This document shows, in pieces, positions 9,062 to 17,444 of a DNA stretch of 48,636 nt. Origin of the DNA: Bacteroidales bacterium UBA1216 (GTDB lineage: Bacteria > Bacteroidota > Bacteroidia > Bacteroidales > Paludibacteraceae); assembly GCA_002309255.1 (NCBI GenBank), contig DBXI01000044.1, forward strand, positions 15,182 to 63,817, in the 5' to 3' direction. Each line of letters opens with the position of its first letter. Position 1 is the stretch's first letter. Position numbers and translations under genes: made by a program. The notes under the pieces are model-generated. The model was not told the DNA's origin, did no database searches, and was given only the letters and a program-made list of their open reading frames with translations.

Positions 9062-10492
9062 TCAATAGGTGGTTATTAAGCCTTGTTTACGTACTGTGAT
9101 CATAGCTCCAAATGAGTTGCCGTACTGCGTGCCGAAATCGCCGGAGAGTGCTAATCCGAACTCCATGTTCCACGCCTGAGGCACCATTTTGTTGACCTCC
9201 AATAAGATGGCAGTGTTGTTGGTTTGCTTAGGAGCCTTGTATCGGCCATAGTTATCAGCATAGGTGCAAAGAGCGCGGTAGCGGAAACCGTATATATCTC
9301 CGCGCACGCCTATGTGATGCGCCATCACGCGCGTGTTATCGAGCGTGAGCAGAGGCGAGCCGATGATCCGTCCGAAGTATGTCCAACCCTGCGTATAAAT
9401 AGAGTTGCAGTAATAATTGTCTGCTCCGCCATACACCACCCCATCGCGATCGTGCCACGGGCCGGACTGGTCGGTGGTGTTCAGGAACTCGTACGTCACA
9501 CCTTGGATGAACGGCCACTTGTTCTGTGTAGCATTGATGCCCCACAAGCCATCCTTGGCATTCATACCAAAACCGATGAAATGAATCGGGCCATCTTCGT
9601 TGATGGCTTGCCAGTAGGCCGTCACCTTCCACCCTTCTCCCTTCACATCCAGCGCCAGTTGCTGGAAACCGATATGATTGCCTTGTGCATTGATCTGGTC
9701 GTTCGACATCGAGCCGCCGGACTTAACGAGAAAAGCCGTTTTATAGGCTTTCAGGTCGTTGCCTAAGTCGCCGTACACTGACGAGTAGCCACCCCATTGT
9801 GCAATATGGTGGAACTCATAACTCACATTCACCGGCAGTTTGCCTCCGATCCGTCCGCCTATGAACTTATGATGGAGCAATGTGCCCTTGACTGTTTCGG
9901 AGTTGTCGCCCAGCCAGCCGTGTGTCAGTCCGCCTTTCAGCTCAGCGTAGCCGAACAACCCGGGTACCGGTGTCCAATGATCGAGGCCAAAGCTGATGCG
10001 GGGTATAGGGTGTGCGTTATTGGAGAACAGCAGGCTGCCGCTACTCAGGGCTTCGTCGCCTGCACCGAAGTACTCGGGTTTGATGCCGGCTGTTATATCT
10101 ATAATGTACAGGCGCGCGTGCGCGTAAAGCAGACTGAAGAAGCCCGTTATATCTGCGCCGGGCGTAGCAGGTTGTCCTCCAGCAAAGCGACCGTTGATGA
10201 CCACTCCGCCATCATAATCGAACCATCTGCCGGGACGTGTGGCGGGTTTGATGACACCAATGCTGATCGTTCCGCCGTACGGCAGTTGGGAGACCTCGCC
10301 GCGGCTGCTGTGCCATAGCAGCGACGGAGCCTGCCGGCCGGAGGAGGCGATGGCACGCACCTGACCTACATATAGCACGCTATCGCGGCAGGTGTCCAGC
10401 TCAGCCATGGGCAGCGGCCACCAATCCCATGCTTGTGCTCCTACGGAGACAAACAAAGCGAAGACTATATATGCTATTCTACTCCTCCACAT
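9062..10492 (-). CDS. Capsule assembly Wzi family outer-membrane protein
   Basis: A 476-residue predicted outer-membrane barrel. The ATG at 10492 gives a clean signal peptide (MWRSRIAYIVFALFVSVGAQA); upstream in-frame starts would put extra charged residues before it. The body has the many GG, aromatic and amphipathic strands of the Wzi-like family, with PEYFGAGDEALSSGSLLFSNN and an IPRISFGLDHWTPVPG segment. Wzi in E. coli anchors capsule to the surface; the Bacteroidales homologues are less studied. The first 14 bases overlap the end of the Kelch lipoprotein gene, suggesting coupled expression. Confidence 0.82.
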   Translation of the reverse strand: MWRSRIAYIVFALFVSVGAQAWDWWPLPMAELDTCRDSVLYVGQVRAIASSGRQAPSLLWHSSRGEVSQLPYGGTISIGVIKPATRPGRWFDYDGGVVINGRFAGGQPATPGADITGFFSLLYAHARLYIIDITAGIKPEYFGAGDEALSSGSLLFSNNAHPIPRISFGLDHWTPVPGLFGYAELKGGLTHGWLGDNSETVKGTLLHHKFIGGRIGGKLPVNVSYEFHHIAQWGGYSSVYGDLGNDLKAYKTAFLVKSGGSMSNDQINAQGNHIGFQQLALDVKGEGWKVTAYWQAINEDGPIHFIGFGMNAKDGLWGINATQNKWPFIQGVTYEFLNTTDQSGPWHDRDGVVYGGADNYYCNSIYTQGWTYFGRIIGSPLLTLDNTRVMAHHIGVRGDIYGFRYRALCTYADNYGRYKAPKQTNNTAILLEVNKMVPQAWNMEFGLALSGDFGTQYGNSFGAMITVRKQGLITTY

Positions 10493-11462
10493 AGTAAAGC
10501 TTGTCAATAACCTGCCCATCAGCATCCTCGCCAAGGCCAAAATAGGCTTTGTCGCCAATGGTGAATGCCACCAGATTCTCCGCTCTGCCGCTGGGCATCT
10601 GTCCGCAGTACTCCCATTGGTCGGTTTGAGGCGTATAGCGCAGGTAGGTATCGAACACCTCTCCTCCGGTCATGTCTCCGGCGAAATATCGTCCGCCGAA
10701 CAGATACACATATTTGTTGCTTGCCGCACATGCGCCAAACTCCCTCCCCTTGCCCGGAAGGGATGCACGCCGTTGCCACTGATCCGTCTCAACGGATACG
10801 GCGAACCAATGGTTCAAGTTATGCGTGTTGTAGCCTGTGCCGAAATAGTACGTGCCCTCCAGCAGTGCTCCGCGTCCGCCGCAGCATATGCCGGCGCGAC
10901 TGCTGTTTTCCGGCCATCGCTCCCACTTGTTCTTCGCGATGTTGTACGTGCATATGTCGTTCGAGAAACCTACCGGTCCAAAACCGTATAGGGCATAGAT
11001 CGTTCCGTCAATAGCGAACGAGGCGACGGCTATCGTGCGCTTGGTGGGGTAATCCGCCAGTCGCTTCCACTGCTTGGTGGCGGGTGTGTACTCCCACCAG
11101 TCGCGCAGGTACGCAGAGTCGTGATAGGCTCGCTTGTCGGAGTAGCCGAGTCCGGCATACAGTTTGTCACCATGCGCGGCTATGGTGGCATTGACGCGTG
11201 CCTTCATCGGCGCAGCACCAAGATCCGTCCATGTGTCGGTTTGTGCGTTGTATTGCCAAAGGTCGTTTCTGTATATGCCACTCGAATCCCGTCCGGCAAA
11301 CACGTAGGCTTTGTCGCCTATCGTGCATGCGCAGGCACTTGCTCTACCTCCTGTGGGCAACGGTGCGCACTCGCGGACGGCAAGCGTCACCTCCGGCGTA
11401 GGACTGCAAGCGCAAAGCAAAATGCTTATAGCAAGACACAATATGTACCAATACGTCCTCAC
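10479..11462 (-). CDS. Kelch-repeat lipoprotein
   Basis: A 327-residue protein predicted to be a six-bladed beta-propeller made of Kelch units (for example ACACTIGDKAYVFAGRD, followed by NDLWQYNAQTDTWTDL). With the GTG start at 11462 it has a lipoprotein signal, VRTYWYILCLAISILLCAC, where the last Cys would be lipidated (the -2 Cys is unusual for a lipobox). Kelch propellers bind proteins or sugars, and some are sialic-acid mutarotases; I see nothing to prove an enzyme. It lies 19 bases after lptB and overlaps the Wzi-like gene by 14 bases, so it may work with that barrel at the outer membrane. Confidence 0.75.
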   Translation of the reverse strand: MRTYWYILCLAISILLCACSPTPEVTLAVRECAPLPTGGRASACACTIGDKAYVFAGRDSSGIYRNDLWQYNAQTDTWTDLGAAPMKARVNATIAAHGDKLYAGLGYSDKRAYHDSAYLRDWWEYTPATKQWKRLADYPTKRTIAVASFAIDGTIYALYGFGPVGFSNDICTYNIAKNKWERWPENSSRAGICCGGRGALLEGTYYFGTGYNTHNLNHWFAVSVETDQWQRRASLPGKGREFGACAASNKYVYLFGGRYFAGDMTGGEVFDTYLRYTPQTDQWEYCGQMPSGRAENLVAFTIGDKAYFGLGEDADGQVIDKLYYVEE

Positions 11463-11481
11463 GTTGCAATACGGATCGGAT

Positions 11482-12222
11482 TTACACTTTTGTTTTGCGT
11501 TTGAGTTCGAAGTCTCGGCCGAGGTAGTTATTGCGCACGATCGTGTTGGCGGCAAGTTCCTCTGGGGTGCCGTGGAAGAGGATCTTTCCCTCAAAGAGCA
11601 GATACGCGCGGTCTGTGATGGAGAGCGTCTCGTCCACGTTGTGGTCGGTGATGAGGATGCCGATGTTCTTGTCCTTGAGCCGCCAGACTACGTCTTGGAT
11701 CTCTTGCACAGCGATAGGATCAACGCCTGCGAAGGGTTCGTCGAGCATGACGAACTTAGGCTCTATAGCCAGGCATCGGGCTATCTCCGTGCGGCGTCGT
11801 TCGCCGCCGCTGAGGCGGTCACCGAGGTTGGTGCGTACATGCTCCAGGTTGAACTCCTTGATCAGTTGCTCGAGTTTCTCGTGCTGGTACTCGCGGGTGA
11901 AGGTGGTCATCTCCAGTACAGAGAGAATATTGTCCTCCACGGTCATCTTGCGGAACACGGATGCTTCCTGCGGCAGGTAGCCGATGCCCATCTGCGCACG
12001 GCGGTACATGGGCAGGGAGGTGATGTCCTGGTCATCGAGGAAGATCTTGCCATGGTTGGCTGTCACCAGTCCGGTGGTCATGTAGAACGTAGTGGTCTTG
12101 CCGGCTCCGTTTGGCCCAAGCAACCCGACTATCTCGCCTTGCTCGAGGCGGATCGACACATCGTTGACCACTGTGCGGCGGCCGTACTTCTTATATAAAT
12201 GCTCTGTGCGTAGTACTTGCAT
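11482..12222 (-). CDS. lptB: LPS export ABC transporter ATPase LptB
   Basis: A 246-residue ABC ATPase. It has Walker A GPNGAGKTT, the signature LSGGERRRTEIARCL, Walker B FVMLDEPFAGVDP, and an H-loop ITDHNVDET. The ERRR signature and the length are those of LptB, which powers extraction of LPS from the inner membrane with LptFG and LptC (not present in this window). It sits two bases after exoA and heads the LPS-linked genes below it. Assignment is firm. Confidence 0.95.
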   Translation of the reverse strand: MQVLRTEHLYKKYGRRTVVNDVSIRLEQGEIVGLLGPNGAGKTTTFYMTTGLVTANHGKIFLDDQDITSLPMYRRAQMGIGYLPQEASVFRKMTVEDNILSVLEMTTFTREYQHEKLEQLIKEFNLEHVRTNLGDRLSGGERRRTEIARCLAIEPKFVMLDEPFAGVDPIAVQEIQDVVWRLKDKNIGILITDHNVDETLSITDRAYLLFEGKILFHGTPEELAANTIVRNNYLGRDFELKRKTKV

Positions 12223-12224
12223 AG

Positions 12225-12989
12225 TTAATCCTCTAAATCGAGTGACACAGGGCAGTGGTCGGAGTGCACGGCGTCGCTATGTATACGTGCGTCGCGCAGG
12301 CGCTCACGCAGCGGTTCGCTCACCCAGAAATAGTCGATACGCCAACCAGCGTTGTGAGCACGCGCTCCGGCACGATAACTCCACCAACTGTACATCTCCG
12401 GTGCTTGGCAGAACACACGGAAGGTATCCACCAATCCTGTCTCCTGCCAGCGATCCATCCACTCGCGTTCCTCGGGCAGGAAGCCGCTGACACCTATCTG
12501 CCGCTCGGGGTGATTGATGTCGATGGGCTTGTGGCATATATTGAAGTCGCCGCAGACGATGACGTTGGGACGTTCTTGCCGCAGTTCATTGAGCCAATGG
12601 AGGAAAACTTCGAGAAAATCCATTTTGAACTCCTGGCGTATGTCGCCAGTCGTGCCGCTGGGCACATAGACGCAGACGACGGTCAGCTCTCCGAAGTCGG
12701 CGCGCAGCACTCGTCCCTCGCGGTCGTAGCGGTCGTTGTTCATGCCTGCAACGACGCGGTCAGCGGGCTGCTTTGAGAAGATGCACACGCCCGAATAGCC
12801 CTTCTTCTCCGCCGAGTGGATATACGATGCGTAGCCCAGCTCGGCAAAGGCGGTGGTGTCGATCTGCTCAGGCTGCGCTTTACTCTCCTGAATGCAGAAC
12901 ACGTCGGGGTTGGCGGTCTGGAGCCAGTCAAGCAAGCCCTTGCTGAGCGCCGAGCGGATGCCGTTGACGTTATAAGATATGAGTTTCAT
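12225..12989 (-). CDS. xth: Exodeoxyribonuclease III / AP endonuclease
   Basis: A 254-residue metal-dependent nuclease of the EEP superfamily that cuts at abasic sites in base-excision repair. Start at 12989 gives MKLISYNVNGIRSAL. Catalytic motifs are IQESKAQ, VYVPSG, CGDFNICH and the late SDHCPV. Upstream in-frame sequence comes from the 11-bp TCTCG repeat array and should not be coding. It ends 2 bases before lptB. Confidence 0.95.
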   Translation of the reverse strand: MKLISYNVNGIRSALSKGLLDWLQTANPDVFCIQESKAQPEQIDTTAFAELGYASYIHSAEKKGYSGVCIFSKQPADRVVAGMNNDRYDREGRVLRADFGELTVVCVYVPSGTTGDIRQEFKMDFLEVFLHWLNELRQERPNVIVCGDFNICHKPIDINHPERQIGVSGFLPEEREWMDRWQETGLVDTFRVFCQAPEMYSWWSYRAGARAHNAGWRIDYFWVSEPLRERLRDARIHSDAVHSDHCPVSLDLED

Positions 12990-12998
12990 ATATGTGTC

Positions 12999-13090
12999 AA
13001 GTCTCGTAAATGTCTCGATAATGTCTCGAGTATTGTCTAGGATGCCCTCGTAAATGAATCGTAAACGCCTCGAGAATGTCTCGACAAAGT
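12999..13090 (-). repeat. 11-bp period degenerate repeat array (TCTCG family)
   Basis: About eight 11-bp units of type GTCTCGATAAT fill the gap between the M6 protease stop and exoA start. A second array of the same unit sits at 22708-22768, and two units at 48026-48049. Copies vary, with TCG the best-kept core. Confidence 0.8.
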
Positions 13091-13099
13091 CACACAAGA

Positions 13100-14728
13100 T
13101 TATTGGCGGTTGCCCATGAGGTCGTAATATACGCCGTTACGCTCGATCAGGATCTGGCCGTTGCGGATGATCTTCTTAGCTGTGCTCGTTGCGGGTTGAA
13201 ACACATCTTCTACAGCTACCTTGATCATATCTCCGCCACCGTTCACCTTAAAGGTGATCTTGCCGTCTATTTCGTCGATGGCAGTTACCTGATACTCGGG
13301 CAGTTTGGTGAACGAATCGCTACCAGCAGGATAGGCGTCCCCAATCTTTCCGGAGTATCCGTTGTTGGGGTTGGTCTGACTAAACGAAGGGGTTTTACCA
13401 TCTGCCTCGATGATATCCACGCCCATGGATGAGCTGGTGTTGTTCACCGTATTTCCAGCCCACTTGCTTTGGCTGTAGTTGATCTTGGTGATGAGCATTC
13501 CGTGTCCTGGCAGGAACTGATCCCATCCTTCTTTCTGTCTGTTCTCCAGCAGGTAGAATGTGCGTGCCATCGGATCGTTTCCGATCAGGTTGTGCTCTCC
13601 GGTGGCCGTGAGCATAGCCGCGGTGTTGGTCGTGCCCAGTTGGCTGAGTACAGCGTCGCAGGGACGATTAAGTATAGTTGGCTTGAGCCACCCCATGAAG
13701 AACCGCTCGTATGCGGAGTAGTGCGGCGGCGTGTTGCCATCGTTGTTATAGGGGCCGTAGTCAAGTATGTCCCATGCGCCCATAGTCTTGTGCGTGCCAT
13801 TGTTAGTAACGTAGAGATCGGGCAAGCCGAGCACATGCGAGAACTCGTGGCAGAAGGTGCCGATGCCGTCGTGCTCCTTGCTGTAGTAGTCCAGCTCGTT
13901 GGAGCAGGCGTAGTTATCGACCTTCTTGCCGTCCACTACGCAGTTGGTACCGGTGTATGACAAATAGTAGTTGTGCGGCCAGATGTAGTCGTCCCCAGCT
14001 CCATCCGCCTCGCCGTAGCCGGCATAGATAACATATACGAAATCTACCTTTCCGTCGTTGTTGTTGTCGTACAAGGTGAAATCCACTTCGTCTTCCACCA
14101 GTTCGCAAGCTTCCTTGATCATGTCTTCGACATGTTTGTCGTCACCTTGTCGGTTGTTCTCGCCATAGTAGTCATGACTCTTCGAAACGGTGACAGGTCC
14201 AACGACGTCAAACACGGGGTTATACTGCCCGAAAGAGGTGTCGTGGAAGTACTGGCGTGCACTACCTTGCGAGATGATCACGGTCTTTTTGCCGGCCGTC
14301 GTATATCCCTGATAGCGGCGCGAGTAGTTCAGTCCGTTGAGCATCGAATCCATCTCCGCTTTTTCTGTTTTGAGCTCCAGGTCGGTGAAGTTAACCAGGA
14401 TGATCAGTCCCCGTGGTGCGAGGTTAAGCTCCGAGCCGGCTTTTTTCAGCCGGACTACACGCCGGGGAGCTTGCTCAAATCGCTCCTTCAGGTCGGTCTC
14501 GGGCAGCATGGGTGCAGGCTGATAAAATCCGTTACCATCGCGCTGCAACATCTTGCCGTCGGCAGTGGTGTAGTAGTGGTAGAACGCGTCACCGTGCAGG
14601 TAAGCCGTTATGGTCGTTCCGTCAGGCTGAGTGAGGGTCATAGCGCCGCGACGGGCGGGCTTGGCTGACAGACTGAGGGTCAGAGCACAGAGTGCAAACA
14701 GGGAAAAAAGTATTCGTTTCATATGCAT
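13100..14728 (-). CDS. Secreted M6 family metalloprotease
   Basis: A 542-residue exported zinc protease. The order is signal peptide (to about residue 22, ALTLSLSAKPA), an N-terminal propeptide-like region (PDGTTITAYLHGDAFYHYY, about 35-53), catalytic domain, and a short C-terminal tag. The zinc motif is HEFSHVLGLPD (H294, E295, H298, D304). DNNNDGKVDF (221-230) looks like a calcium-binding loop. The last 25 residues (IIRNGQILIERNG...) match those of the other M6 protease and of the leucine-rich repeat protein, and may be a surface-sorting signal of the type IX kind; that is inference. It lies downstream of the second M6 gene after a 76-base gap filled with 8-bp repeats. Confidence 0.92.
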   Translation of the reverse strand: MHMKRILFSLFALCALTLSLSAKPARRGAMTLTQPDGTTITAYLHGDAFYHYYTTADGKMLQRDGNGFYQPAPMLPETDLKERFEQAPRRVVRLKKAGSELNLAPRGLIILVNFTDLELKTEKAEMDSMLNGLNYSRRYQGYTTAGKKTVIISQGSARQYFHDTSFGQYNPVFDVVGPVTVSKSHDYYGENNRQGDDKHVEDMIKEACELVEDEVDFTLYDNNNDGKVDFVYVIYAGYGEADGAGDDYIWPHNYYLSYTGTNCVVDGKKVDNYACSNELDYYSKEHDGIGTFCHEFSHVLGLPDLYVTNNGTHKTMGAWDILDYGPYNNDGNTPPHYSAYERFFMGWLKPTILNRPCDAVLSQLGTTNTAAMLTATGEHNLIGNDPMARTFYLLENRQKEGWDQFLPGHGMLITKINYSQSKWAGNTVNNTSSSMGVDIIEADGKTPSFSQTNPNNGYSGKIGDAYPAGSDSFTKLPEYQVTAIDEIDGKITFKVNGGGDMIKVAVEDVFQPATSTAKKIIRNGQILIERNGVYYDLMGNRQ

Positions 14729-14804
14729 TGATTTTTATTGTTTCGTTGTTTCGTTATTTCGTGATCACATGATTACGTCATTACGTGGCTACGCGATAAC
14801 GGTA
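14729..14804 (-). repeat. 8-bp period degenerate repeat array (CGTAATCA family)
   Basis: About eight 8-bp units read on the minus strand (CGTTATCG, CGTAGCCA, CGTAATGA, CGTAATCA and so on) fill the whole gap between the two M6 protease genes. Arrays of the same unit occur in three gaps of the rnf operon. Confidence 0.8.
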
Positions 14805-16286
14805 TTAATCGATCCTCGCGCCAAACACGTTGTAGTTCACGCCGTTGTGATGGATCAGCAGCTGTCCGTCTCGGATGGATTTGTAGGTTGCCGAAGCGTC
14901 ATCCGCCTGCGGTAGGTTGGTAGGTGTATCCTGCTTGCCGCCGCGGTACTTGAACGATATGACGCCATCGGTCATCGTTACGTCCGTGATGGCGTGGTCG
15001 CTGATGCCCGTGTACTCTGTTGCTCCTTCGGGGAACAGATCACCGGGTTTGCCAAAGTAGCCATTGTCTTTGTTGCTACTGTTGTACACAGGTGTCAATC
15101 CGTCAGCCTCGATAATATCTACGCCCATGTTGTCTGCACTGGCATTTACCGTGTTGCCCGACCACCATGTGCTGCGGTAGTTGATGCGTGTGATCATCAG
15201 TCCGTTGCCCGGAAGCCCTCTGTCCCAACTCTCGAGCTGGCGGTTCTCCAGCAGGTAGAACACATTAGGATAAGGGCGGGCGCCATTATCGATATCCACG
15301 TTAGTCTCTGTGATCAGGAACGCTTTGTTGCTGTCGGTTAACGGCTCCAGCATCAGGTTGGCCGGTTCAGTTATCAGCTCCGGTTTGAGCCACCCCATGT
15401 AGAACCGTTCGTATGCCGAGTATCCGGCAGGCGAGTGCATGTCATCGTTGTAGGGACCATTGCACATGATGTCCCACTCGCCGAGCAGTTTCTGGTTGTG
15501 ATAAGGTTTACTCGTCTCATATAAGTCCGGCAAACCGAGTGCATGGCTGAACTCATGGCAGAGCACACCGATGCCTGCTACCACATGTTTGGTTTTGGTC
15601 GAATAGTATCCGTCCAGCTCGTTGCTGATCTCGTAAGCACTTATTTTCTTGCCATTGAAGGTCTGACTGCTGTTGATGGTCGAGTAATGCGGCCAGGGCA
15701 GGTCTTCGGCTTTGGATACCAATCCGCTCACTTTAGGAGGATCGTTCTCACCAAAACCTGCAAACAGTACAAACACCAGATCCACGCAGCCGTCATCATC
15801 GTTGTCCAGACGGCTGAAATTCACCTGATTCTTCACCGAGTCGCATGCCGTCAGTACCATTTCGCCGGGATGTGCAGTACCATCTTCGCCTTCGCCATAA
15901 TAGGCGTATCCCTTGGGCAGGTTGATAGGGCCAACGACGCGGAAGTAGGGGTTGTACTGTCCTGCCGATTGGTCGTAGAAGTACTGGCGCACACTGCCTT
16001 TGGCGTCGTCCTTTCGCCAGTCGTGTCCATTGAACATCGAGTCCACGTCTTCGCGACTGCTGACAAACTTGTAGTCGGTGAAGTTGGCCATGATGACCAG
16101 AACGGTGTCAATAAGGTTTGGTTTGGCATCGAACTGCTTGGCAGCAGGCAGGCGCTTCATCTCCGCCTGTTGGCGCCTGTACACGTTCTGCCGCCACTCG
16201 TCCCACTTTGACGGGTCGCGCGGTGGTACGAGCGCCAGGCTCAGCAAAGATGAGCTGAGTAGTAGTATGGTTAGTAGCTTGCGCAT
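14805..16286 (-). CDS. Secreted M6 family metalloprotease lacking its own propeptide
   Basis: A 493-residue exported zinc protease with the motif HEFSHALGLPD (H244, E245, H248, D254) and a calcium-type loop DNDDDGCVDL (161-170). It has its own signal peptide (MRKLLTILLLSSSLLSLALV), but the usual propeptide (GDxFxHxxTTxDG type) is missing: the mature part begins almost at once with the linker and catalytic fold. That region is instead a separate gene just upstream (16290-16658), in the same frame, with one stop codon and one other codon between. The C-terminus ends with the shared tag SIRDGQLLIHHNG. Confidence 0.9.
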   Translation of the reverse strand: MRKLLTILLLSSSLLSLALVPPRDPSKWDEWRQNVYRRQQAEMKRLPAAKQFDAKPNLIDTVLVIMANFTDYKFVSSREDVDSMFNGHDWRKDDAKGSVRQYFYDQSAGQYNPYFRVVGPINLPKGYAYYGEGEDGTAHPGEMVLTACDSVKNQVNFSRLDNDDDGCVDLVFVLFAGFGENDPPKVSGLVSKAEDLPWPHYSTINSSQTFNGKKISAYEISNELDGYYSTKTKHVVAGIGVLCHEFSHALGLPDLYETSKPYHNQKLLGEWDIMCNGPYNDDMHSPAGYSAYERFYMGWLKPELITEPANLMLEPLTDSNKAFLITETNVDIDNGARPYPNVFYLLENRQLESWDRGLPGNGLMITRINYRSTWWSGNTVNASADNMGVDIIEADGLTPVYNSSNKDNGYFGKPGDLFPEGATEYTGISDHAITDVTMTDGVISFKYRGGKQDTPTNLPQADDASATYKSIRDGQLLIHHNGVNYNVFGARID

Positions 16287-16289
16287 CGC

Positions 16290-16658
16290 TTACTCCTTAT
16301 CAAATTTCTGTATGCCGTGCTTGTTGAGCCACCGTTGCTCACATTTGCTGCGCTTGGCTGCATCATGGGCAGTGCGGCATGAAGCCACGGCTATCTGTTT
16401 CTTCTCGCCGTTCTCCTTGATTGTTTTGAGTTTGGCGTAGCAGAGCTTGCCTTTCTTGTTCTCCTTCACCTGCCAGCCGTCGGTGGTCATCGTGAAGTGG
16501 AAGTGCTCATCGCCGCGCAGGAAAACGTGCAGCGTATCGCCGTTAGGCTGAACGCGCTCTATCACCCCCGGACGAGCGGGAACTCGTGCGGGCTGCTGGG
16601 CTTGAATACTAAGGGTTGTGGCTACAAAAGCGACAAGTATAAGTACGATCTTTTTCAT
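16290..16658 (-). CDS. Free-standing M6 protease propeptide-like secreted protein
   Basis: A 122-residue protein with a signal peptide (MKKIVLILVAFVATTLSIQA). The rest matches the N-terminal region normally fused to Bacteroidales M6 proteases: PNGDTLHVFLRGDEHFHF, TTDGWQV and RTAHDAAKRSKCEQRWL. No protease domain. It ends three bases before the M6 gene at 16286 and lies in the same frame. Because both parts carry signal peptides, it looks like a real two-gene arrangement in which the propeptide may act in trans as chaperone or inhibitor (inference). The alternative is a broken gene with a new start. Confidence 0.7.
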   Translation of the reverse strand: MKKIVLILVAFVATTLSIQAQQPARVPARPGVIERVQPNGDTLHVFLRGDEHFHFTMTTDGWQVKENKKGKLCYAKLKTIKENGEKKQIAVASCRTAHDAAKRSKCEQRWLNKHGIQKFDKE

Positions 16659-16685
16659 AAAATATGGTTTTTATTTGTTTCTATT

Positions 16686-17444
16686 CTATTGGTGTACGTT
16701 TCGTATCTGCTGGTAGAGTTCTGAAGCGAACACGAAGTGGTTGAGTGCCTCGTTATCGGAGCAGAAGATATCATGGCGTGAGCCTTGCCACTCCTTCACG
16801 CCGTTCTTGAGGAAGATGATGTTGTCGCCGACCTCCATGATCGAGTTCATGTCGTGGGTGTTGACGATGGTGCAGATGTTATACTCGCGTGTGATGTTCT
16901 GTATCAGTTTGTCGATCACGAGTGATGTTTGCGGGTCGAGGCCGGAGTTCGGTTCGTCACAGAACAGGTACTTCGGGTTGAGGGCTATAGCACGCGCGAT
17001 GGCTACACGCTTCTGCATACCGCCTGAAATCTCCGAGGGCATGAGTTCGAGCGCATGATCGGCTATCTGCACGCGTTTGAGGCAGAAGTGCGCACGCTCG
17101 GTCATCTCTTCGGGCGACATGTGCGCGAACATCTGCATGGGGAAAAGCACGTTCTCCATGACGGTCATGGAGTCGAAGAGTGCTGAGCCCTGGAAGAGCA
17201 CGCCAACCTCACGGTGCAACATGCGCACCTCTTTCTCCTTCATGTTCGGCAGGTTACGGCCGTCGTACTCGATCCGACCGCTGTCGATGGTGTGTATACC
17301 CAGCAATGACTTCAACAGCACCGTCTTGCCGCTGCCCGACTGACCGATGATCATGTTCACCTTGCCATCCTCAAAGGTGGCACTCACATGATTAAGCACC
17401 AGCAAATCATCAAAAGTCTTTACTATGTCTTTACACTCAATCAT
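16686..17444 (-). CDS. mlaF: MlaF-type ABC transporter ATPase (MCE lipid transport)
   Basis: A 252-residue ATPase for phospholipid transport between inner and outer membrane, partner of MlaE. Motifs: Walker A GQSGSGKT, Q-loop VLFQGSALFDSMTV (typical of MlaF), signature ISGGMQKRVAIARAI, Walker B YLFCDEPNSGLDP, and H-loop NTHDM. Start at 17444 overlaps the mlaE stop by four bases (ATGA). The MCE substrate-binding protein is not adjacent in this window; the genes after it are the M6 protease set. Confidence 0.92.
   Translation of the reverse strand: MIECKDIVKTFDDLLVLNHVSATFEDGKVNMIIGQSGSGKTVLLKSLLGIHTIDSGRIEYDGRNLPNMKEKEVRMLHREVGVLFQGSALFDSMTVMENVLFPMQMFAHMSPEEMTERAHFCLKRVQIADHALELMPSEISGGMQKRVAIARAIALNPKYLFCDEPNSGLDPQTSLVIDKLIQNITREYNICTIVNTHDMNSIMEVGDNIIFLKNGVKEWQGSRHDIFCSDNEALNHFVFASELYQQIRNVHQ

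Noticed and set aside
16286..16292. Nonsense mutation splitting one M6 protease gene
   Set aside because: Both parts have their own signal peptide, so a single broken chain is less likely than two genes; kept as an alternative in the finding.
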